From positions 78,061-142,060 of the forward strand of contig JANQLU010000005.1 of NCBI GenBank assembly GCA_028280445.1: a stretch of DNA of 64,000 nucleotides, read 5' to 3'. Below the pieces are notes generated by a model. That model had not been told where the DNA came from and made no database searches. It saw only the letters and a list, made by a program, of their open reading frames with translations. Positions 58,266 to 64,000 of the stretch are shown piece after piece. Position 1 is the stretch's first letter. Each line of letters opens with the position of its first letter. Source of the DNA: Pirellulaceae bacterium. Lineage in GTDB: Bacteria > Planctomycetota > Planctomycetia > Pirellulales > Pirellulaceae. A program made the position numbers and the translations under genes.

Positions 58266-61200
58266 CTAGTCTGGAACTGATTCAAAAATTCGAATGCGTG
58301 GTGGTGCGACATTTTGCGAAGCCCCGTCGCGCGTATCGCCTCCCAACGCCAATTTCCTGCCGGTTTTGTTGAAAGAAAAATAGTGAACGCAGCGATCGAT
58401 CGAGAATGACAAAATTTCCTGACCATCCTCCGAATCCCAGATGGCGACGGTATGTTCGGTACCTGCCAAAATTCGTTTGCCGTCCGTTGTGAATTTAATC
58501 CCATTGATCCATGAATTGCCAGACGTCAGCGTTAATCGCGGTTCACTCGAATCAAAATCCCAAACCTTGATCAGCCCGTCGCTGCCGGACGTCGCAAACT
58601 GTTTTTTCAACGGGTGCATTGCCAACCCGAGTCCACTGCCGTGCTGAGTATCGAAACCGCCAACTTTTTTAACGGTTGCCGTATTCCAAAAACTGACTTT
58701 CCCGTCGCGCGCCAACACAATCAATGTTTGACGATCTTGTGCCAAGCCCACGCGAAAAGCCACGCCTTCACAATCGACCGTGGTTTCGATTTTTCCAGTT
58801 TTAAGATTGCCGATCGTGAACGTTTGCTTATGATGCCCAATTGCTATTTTGGTTGGCTCAAAAAAACACGCGTCGTAAGCTGGCCCATATTTTTTTCCGT
58901 CAAATTCGCAGATCATTTTTCCATGATGGGCGTTCCAGACACGCACCAAACCACTGCGGTACAACGTCGCAAACATATCGTTGCGATTGGACACCAAACC
59001 AATGATTTGGGATGGATGATCCGTAATTCGAACCACCGCCTTGTCTTGTTGCGTATCCCAAATTAGCACTTCACGATCACTGGCCACGATGAGTTGATCG
59101 TTGTCTCCACAATACGAAACAAATTTGCCACGTGGACGCGATTGCACCAGTTGAGCGACGCTCCAAACGTACACTTTTCGGTCGTCGCCCGCGGAATACA
59201 AATACTGACCTGCTGCGCCAAATTTCAGGCTGCGGATATGACTGAGGTGAAATCTGATTTTGGCAATGGGTTCTCCGCGCTCGAGATCCCACAAAACGAT
59301 GTTTCGATCGAGACCGCCTGTTGCCAAATATTTTTTGTCTGGCGAAACGGCGAGCGCTAACACCTGATCTTTGTGGCCAACGAGTTGCTTTTGCAGCCTC
59401 AATCGGATTTTGGGCTCAGCATCTGACTGGCGCTGTAATTGCCAAATTTGAACCGTATTGTCTGCGCCCGAAGAAATCAAATGATTGTCGGAGACCATCA
59501 GACGCAGCACGCCCCCGGTATGCGTGCGGGTGGTTGTCAGACGTTGGCATTGCATATCCCATTGGCCGATCGTTCCGTCAGCACACGCGGTGAAAAACGT
59601 GCTGCTCTCGGGCTCGATCGCCACCGCGTTGATGTGATCGTCATGCGCGCGACTGGATTTGGCGGTGGGAACCAGGTCTTTGGTATTTCGAATTCTCAAC
59701 GAGCCGCCCTGTTCGCAAGTCACGACTTGAGAACCGTCCGCAGTATATTCCACATCGGTCATGCTCGGCGAATTGCGCGTTCGCTGGGCAATCCTCGTAC
59801 CTGCCAAATCCCAAATAGCAACGACGCCTCGGCCGCGCTGTCCAACCAGCGTGAGAAATTTTCCGTCGGGACTAAACTCCAACTGTTTAATCTCCATGCG
59901 AACGTAAAACTCATTCTTGAGGTTCCAAGTTCCGATTTCCCAGATTCGCACGAGACCATCTGCCGACCCAGCGGCCAATAGTTTTTGATCGTTACTCAAT
60001 GCAATGGAATGCATCAATTGGTTGCGCATGGTTAATTGGGCAACCGGTTGGTGCCGGTTGGTCATCCAATTCAACAGTCCCCATTCCCACTGGCGGTTTT
60101 CCACGGCACAACTGGCCAAAGTCGATTTGGCGCGAAGGATGTTGTTATCCAAAACGTCAGAATGTGCCAATGCAATTCGTTTCGCGTACAGTGAGCGGGT
60201 TGTTTCATCAAGCGCTGCTTGCGTTCGTTTTTGAAAACGCACTGCATCTGCTTCGCTTTTTGCCAACCGTCGATTCATGTTCAACAGTAGAGTGTTGCCA
60301 ACCACTAACAACAGAATTCCAACGGCCACAGCGGCTCCCGCAGCTGTGACGAGCGTGCGGTTTCGGGTCACCCAACGACGTATTTTTTCAGAAACCGGTT
60401 CGGGCATCGCGGAAACCGGTTGATCGGCCAAATACCGCTCGACATCCTCGGCCAATTCCGCTGCAGTTCGATAGCGATCTGCCGGACGCCGCGCCATCGC
60501 TTTTAAACAAATCGCTGCCAATGGTTTCGCAGTATTCGGTTGACGATTAAGGGGTGAATCAAAATTCGCAGCCAATGCGTTTTTGACATTTTCAATTGCG
60601 GAATCGCTGGCGTACGGTGGTTGACCAACCAAAATCGCGTAGAGTGTCGCGCCTAAACTAAACACGTCACTGGCAAAACCAATTTCGACATCGCCCGACG
60701 CTTGTTCGGGACTCATAAATGCAGGTGTCCCGATCGACTGTCCAACGTTTGTCAAATTTTGATCGTGGTGTTCGCGCAACGATGACGATTCTGGCTCATC
60801 GTCGGCGTCAATCATTTTGGCCAACCCCCAGTCGATCAAATACGTTTCGCCAAAATTGCCAATGATGATGTTGGCCGGTTTTACATCGCGATGAATAACA
60901 TGGTGTTGATGGCTGAAAGCGATCGTTTGGCAAACGTCAATAAAATGATTGAGCAACTTGCGTTGCTGAGATTCCAATCGCGGTGTCGTTCCGTTAGCCG
61001 ATCCAGATTGGTGGAAATCGTTGATTGCTTGTGACAACGGTTCGCCGTCTACCAGACGCATCACGTAAAACGGCAATCCGTTTTCGTCTTGACCGGTTGA
61101 GTAAATCGAAACGACACCCGGATGATTCAATCGGCTGGTGACTTCGGCTTCACGGTTCAAACGATCGCGAAACGACTCGATATTTTGCGTGTCCGGTCGA

Positions 61201-61562
61201 AGAAATTTAACGGCGACTTGACGGCCAAGTTTTTCATCAACAGCCACGTAAACTTCCGAGCAACCTCCATGGCCAAGCAACTCTTTGAGTTGGTAAGAAC
61301 CGGTTACCTGTGACGTACCCGTTCGCCGGCCAAGCTGGTGATTCGAGGTTTCATCGCGAGCGCCCAGCGACGTTTCAGATTCTATTTTATCTTGGAGTCG
61401 ATTCATATTTTGAATCGCACGAATTTCCTGTTTGACTGAATCGACCAAATGCGGGGTATCGCGACAAAGATCATCAACGGTGATGTTCAAACCCTGTTTT
61501 TCCAACAGCATCCACCGCTCAATCAGTGCTGTGATTTCACCGGTTTGGTTTTCTTTGGTCAT
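58266..61562 (-). CDS. Ser/Thr protein kinase with WD40 repeats
   Basis: 1098 residues. Kinase domain about 90-380: LGHGGCSEV glycine loop, Lys119, HRDVKPANII at 224 and DWGLAK at 244 (DWG in place of DFG, common in this phylum). A membrane helix (VTAAGAAVAVGILLLVVGNT, about 405-425) separates it from an extracytoplasmic region with about twelve WD40 units such as LAAGSADGLVRIWEI, VISSGADNTVQIWQL-like blades and FATSGSDGLIKVWDF. Probably a receptor kinase whose propellers sense or dock partners. It converges on an ECF sigma factor gene. Confidence 0.9.
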   Translation of the reverse strand: MTKENQTGEITALIERWMLLEKQGLNITVDDLCRDTPHLVDSVKQEIRAIQNMNRLQDKIESETSLGARDETSNHQLGRRTGTSQVTGSYQLKELLGHGGCSEVYVAVDEKLGRQVAVKFLRPDTQNIESFRDRLNREAEVTSRLNHPGVVSIYSTGQDENGLPFYVMRLVDGEPLSQAINDFHQSGSANGTTPRLESQQRKLLNHFIDVCQTIAFSHQHHVIHRDVKPANIIIGNFGETYLIDWGLAKMIDADDEPESSSLREHHDQNLTNVGQSIGTPAFMSPEQASGDVEIGFASDVFSLGATLYAILVGQPPYASDSAIENVKNALAANFDSPLNRQPNTAKPLAAICLKAMARRPADRYRTAAELAEDVERYLADQPVSAMPEPVSEKIRRWVTRNRTLVTAAGAAVAVGILLLVVGNTLLLNMNRRLAKSEADAVRFQKRTQAALDETTRSLYAKRIALAHSDVLDNNILRAKSTLASCAVENRQWEWGLLNWMTNRHQPVAQLTMRNQLMHSIALSNDQKLLAAGSADGLVRIWEIGTWNLKNEFYVRMEIKQLEFSPDGKFLTLVGQRGRGVVAIWDLAGTRIAQRTRNSPSMTDVEYTADGSQVVTCEQGGSLRIRNTKDLVPTAKSSRAHDDHINAVAIEPESSTFFTACADGTIGQWDMQCQRLTTTRTHTGGVLRLMVSDNHLISSGADNTVQIWQLQRQSDAEPKIRLRLQKQLVGHKDQVLALAVSPDKKYLATGGLDRNIVLWDLERGEPIAKIRFHLSHIRSLKFGAAGQYLYSAGDDRKVYVWSVAQLVQSRPRGKFVSYCGDNDQLIVASDREVLIWDTQQDKAVVRITDHPSQIIGLVSNRNDMFATLYRSGLVRVWNAHHGKMICEFDGKKYGPAYDACFFEPTKIAIGHHKQTFTIGNLKTGKIETTVDCEGVAFRVGLAQDRQTLIVLARDGKVSFWNTATVKKVGGFDTQHGSGLGLAMHPLKKQFATSGSDGLIKVWDFDSSEPRLTLTSGNSWINGIKFTTDGKRILAGTEHTVAIWDSEDGQEILSFSIDRCVHYFSFNKTGRKLALGGDTRDGASQNVAPPRIRIFESVPD

Positions 61563-61802
61563 GGTAGCGCTAACGAAACTGACCCAATTTCACATTCGGT
61601 GGCAACAGGCGACCTCGAATGATTCTAATCTAAATCAAAAAACAGCTGATTCCGCGGCGATTTAGCGCTTTTTTGCAAGTCTTTTACGAAATTTCAAATT
61701 TTTGAGACTACGTGTGTCGGTCTGCTCGCAAAAACCAATAGTGAAGTTCGTCGAATTCGAATGTTATGAAATCTTGATTCTACAACGCTGCTACAGGAAC
61801 CC

Positions 61803-62579
61803 ATGCTCCACACCAACTTCCAACTGCCTCGAATCGTTGCCATCATCGCTTGTATCTTCTGCTTGAAGTCCCATCAGTCGTGGGCCGATTTGACGGATGT
61901 TGAATCGACCCAAGTCGGCGGTTTTTATGCGACCGGCACGCCCGACAATGCCGCCATATTTCAGAATTATTTTGTCGGACATGCGACGCCTGCCGGCGCC
62001 GGTTCTCCGCTGCCGGAGCGGCGAAGTTTTTTCATCTTCGATATTCCTGCGTTTGACCCAGGTGAAATTTTGGTTGACGCTGCATTTTCGCTCTATCTGC
62101 CAACAGAATTCAGCATCCCCGCGAATTTCAAAGGCGGCATCGAAGTTTTTGAAATTACATCGTCAGCACATACTGCCGAAGAAATCCTGGACCCTGCGGG
62201 GCACGGCCTGACTCCTGAAGAAATGTTTCCGACCTTTGGTTTCGGTGATTTCTATGGCGACGTGGTGTTCGAATCAGCTTCTCCCCCGACCGGCCCGTTT
62301 CCAATGGAAATCATCATCCCGCTTTCTCCAACCGCAATTAGCCATATCATGGCTTCGAGCGGTGGCAGTTTTGTGATCACAGGTCGGATGGCTTCGTATG
62401 ATCCCGACCCCGGTGTCCCAGATGAGATCATGTTTTCACTTTCGGATTTGGTAGTCGGCGGCGTCGACACCGCATTGCCCAAACCGTTTCTATCGCTATC
62501 AACCATCCCCGAACCCGGCACGATTTGGATTGTTACGTTAGGCGCTGGGATTCTAGCACTGCGGCGACGACGTATTTAA
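61803..62579 (+). CDS. PEP-CTERM sorting-domain protein
   Basis: 258 residues with a signal peptide ending near HQSWAD, a beta-rich domain (RRSFFIFDIPAFDPGEILVD, FEITSSAHTAEEI) resembling choice-of-anchor domains, and the tripartite end IPEPGTIWIVTLGAGILALR plus arginines. Predicted exosortase substrate. tRNA-Arg(GCG) follows. Confidence 0.82.
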   Translation: MLHTNFQLPRIVAIIACIFCLKSHQSWADLTDVESTQVGGFYATGTPDNAAIFQNYFVGHATPAGAGSPLPERRSFFIFDIPAFDPGEILVDAAFSLYLPTEFSIPANFKGGIEVFEITSSAHTAEEILDPAGHGLTPEEMFPTFGFGDFYGDVVFESASPPTGPFPMEIIIPLSPTAISHIMASSGGSFVITGRMASYDPDPGVPDEIMFSLSDLVVGGVDTALPKPFLSLSTIPEPGTIWIVTLGAGILALRRRRI

Positions 62580-62630
62580 AACGCGATATCCGCGAACCTT
62601 TTTTCGATCGATGGAGTCATTTTAGGAGAT

Positions 62631-62702
62631 GTCCCTGGAGTGTGCCGGACCGCACGCGACTTTGCGGAGGTCGAAGATCAGGTTCGATTCCTGGCGGGGA
62701 CG
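62631..62702 (+). tRNA. tRNA-Arg(GCG)
   Basis: Acceptor GTCCCTG / CGGGGAC, D stem GTGT / GCAC, anticodon arm CGACT TTGCGGA GGTCG, T arm TCAGGTTCGATTCCTGG, discriminator G. Most bacteria use ACG rather than GCG here. Confidence 0.88.
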
Positions 62703-62774
62703 CTCCAAACGATAGGAAATGGAGGTGCGTGATGCGAAATTCTCACTTTAACGGACAACATTTCTTTTGAAATC

Positions 62775-62942
62775 ATGAGCAAACGTCGCCACGGATTCCC
62801 ATCCGAGACGCAAGTCAAATGTGGAATTCAGATCGTTCACGGTGACAAACAACTCGACGAGAAACTCGGACGCAACGATCCATGCCCGTGCGGTAGTGGC
62901 AAACGATTGAAACGTTGCTGTCTCAGGACAGGGCGATTTTGA
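62775..62942 (+). CDS. Tiny SEC-C motif protein
   Basis: 55 residues beginning [17 protein letters not shown] and ending in a SEC-C zinc motif, [22 protein letters not shown] motifs bind zinc and occur at the end of SecA and in many small proteins that contact nucleic acids or the secretion machinery. The start is the only suitable ATG; the gene is easily missed for its size. Confidence 0.75.
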   Translation: MSKRRHGFPSETQVKCGIQIVHGDKQLDEKLGRNDPCPCGSGKRLKRCCLRTGRF

Positions 62943-63032
62943 CGGCGTCAATCGTGACAGCTATTTCCGAGATCGCGAATAAATCAATCCATACAAAACA
63001 ATCAGCGCCCGTTTTTAGGCGGGCGATCTTTT

Positions 63033-63105
63033 GGCGTTGGGGCCGGATGGCTAGGCGACTGCCTGCAAAGCAGTATCAAAGTGGGTTCGACTCCCACCAG
63101 CGTCT
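63033..63105 (+). tRNA. tRNA-Cys(GCA)
   Basis: Acceptor GGCGTTG / CAGCGTC, D stem GCC / GGC, anticodon arm ACTGC CTGCAAA GCAGT, T arm GTGGGTTCGACTCCCAC, discriminator T as in Cys. Confidence 0.93.
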
Positions 63106-63374
63106 CTTCTTGCGAATTATGCGATTTGCAACGTGTGGTTATATGATTTTCGATTGCAACATGCTGTTATTTGGAACAGGCGAAACGGCTCCAATCTGGC
63201 AACAGTCGGAAAGAAATTCCGCTGTTTGAAAGACGAATGTTCTGGTTGTATTAGTTAGTCGACGTTTTTCAGATTCAAATTCGCCGAACGGAATGGGGAA
63301 GGAAATTTTGCTTGGCTGGCATCGGGCAAAATTCTATTGTTGACTAGCTTACTCAATGGAAAAAAGGGACCGTC

Positions 63375-63839
63375 TTGTTTAAATTTGCGCGAAAAAAGAA
63401 AGGCGAAGACGCTGCGCCATTTTTGCGTCGCATTATTGATCGTTCCATTTCTACATCGTCACTGCACCAGGACAACCGCCTGGAAAATCGTTACAACCGA
63501 ACGTTTAGCCTGATGTTTGCCCCGTGGTGTCCAAAAAACGGTCCGGATATAGAAAACATCGGCGTCGGTATCACCAAAGACCTCAGTGACCATGGCTGTT
63601 CTTTTCTGTCGCTTCAGGAAATCACGGGTGATGTTGTCATGACTTTTCTGCTCGACGACGAGATCGCCTCAAAAATTCTTTGCTTTCACGGCGAACTACG
63701 CCGCGAACGCGTTTTGCTCAAAGGTTTGTACGAGTACGGTTTCGAGATTTCGTCAGTCTTGAGCTCAAAACACAGTAGCCAACTCGTCGAATTCGTCATG
63801 GCCGTCGATCAAGCGTTTAACGACAACGAGATCTCATAG
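63375..63839 (+). CDS. PilZ-like domain protein
   Basis: 154 residues from a TTG at 63375 preceded by AAAAGGGACC. The pattern NRLENRYNRTFSL, then GVGITKDLSDHGCSFLSL and ILCFHGELRRERVLLKGLYEYGFEI, follows PilZ domains, though the RxxxR and D/NxSxxG c-di-GMP motifs are only approximate (NRYNR; DLSDHG). It may bind c-di-GMP or be a degenerate member. The stop codon TAG abuts the family D/E-type repeat that follows. Confidence 0.6.
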   Translation: MFKFARKKKGEDAAPFLRRIIDRSISTSSLHQDNRLENRYNRTFSLMFAPWCPKNGPDIENIGVGITKDLSDHGCSFLSLQEITGDVVMTFLLDDEIASKILCFHGELRRERVLLKGLYEYGFEISSVLSSKHSSQLVEFVMAVDQAFNDNEIS

Positions 63840-63910
63840 GTAGTGTTGATCAAATATGAGCGGCAAGGCGCTAGCCGCCGGTGGACCCTCAAATACCGGC
63901 GACTAGTGCT
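63839..63910. repeat. Partial element of the type nested at 57412
   Basis: GGTAGTGTTGATCAAATATG starts at the preceding gene's stop codon and leads into a family D palindrome whose right arm is diverged (CGGCGACTAGTGCT). Confidence 0.7.
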
Positions 63911-64000
63911 ACAAAGGCTAATTGGTGTTCCACCAGGATCGATTCTTGCGCAGTTTAACGTATGAGTTTGTTTGCAATACTTCCCAACTTCAATTGACCC

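Overview
The window looks like chromosomal DNA of a planctomycete, probably Pirellulales-like. Support comes from two PEP-CTERM proteins, sulfatases with the CxPxR motif, very large Ser/Thr kinases next to ECF sigma factors (one with WD40 repeats, one with a DUF4097-like tail), an SHD1-YHYH protein, FG-GAP and PQQ-type propellers, a TAT-exported NHL protein and many dispersed palindromic repeats. This assignment is inferred from family content only; no rRNA is present.

Layout. 1-10.4 kb: a truncated TPR gene, a DUF1579 protein, a class V aminotransferase (cysteine desulfurase type), an SGNH hydrolase, and a tight minus-strand operon of PQQ-type propeller, HemN/HemW-like radical SAM protein, GcvH-like lipoyl carrier, DoxX-like membrane protein and di-haem peroxidase. 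10.6-16.3 kb: a minus-strand module of adenylate-forming enzyme, aldehyde dehydrogenase and iron alcohol dehydrogenase (a plausible carboxylate-to-alcohol reduction route), then mcsA-mcsB. 16.4-28.5 kb: trpE, PEP-CTERM and secreted proteins, an ECF sigma factor followed by a 1210-residue kinase/pseudo-esterase/DUF4097 fusion, and a FadL-type porin. 28.7-34 kb: two sulfatases flank what I consider the most interesting locus. It holds a structured non-coding RNA with flanking complementary arms (30442-30634), an SPFH/slipin gene and an overlapping retron-type reverse transcriptase, and reads as a retron with an SPFH accessory protein. 34.3-37.1 kb: a trypsin-like protease and a TAT-exported propeller protein.

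37.2-48.2 kb is a tRNA array of 28 genes, with three more tRNAs at 57.2, 62.6 and 63.0 kb. The 31 genes cover all 20 amino acids. None encodes CCA. Three with leucine anticodons have short (type I) variable loops. The array is interrupted by a four-gene, visibly G+C-richer surface-polysaccharide island (39.77-44.53 kb) that ends in a GSCFA gene remnant. A 17-bp duplicate of the tRNA-Arg(TCT) 3' end lies 449 bp downstream, just before a CHAT-STAND-TPR protein overlapping a small membrane-protein gene, which is a likely conflict or cell-death module.

53-64 kb: Spy-like, YHYH, FG-GAP and HNH proteins, a second ECF sigma factor convergent with a WD40 kinase, a PEP-CTERM protein, a tiny SEC-C protein and a PilZ-like protein. 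At least six families of palindromic repeats are scattered between genes. Several touch stop codons, one supplies the C-terminus of a protein, and one is nested inside another.
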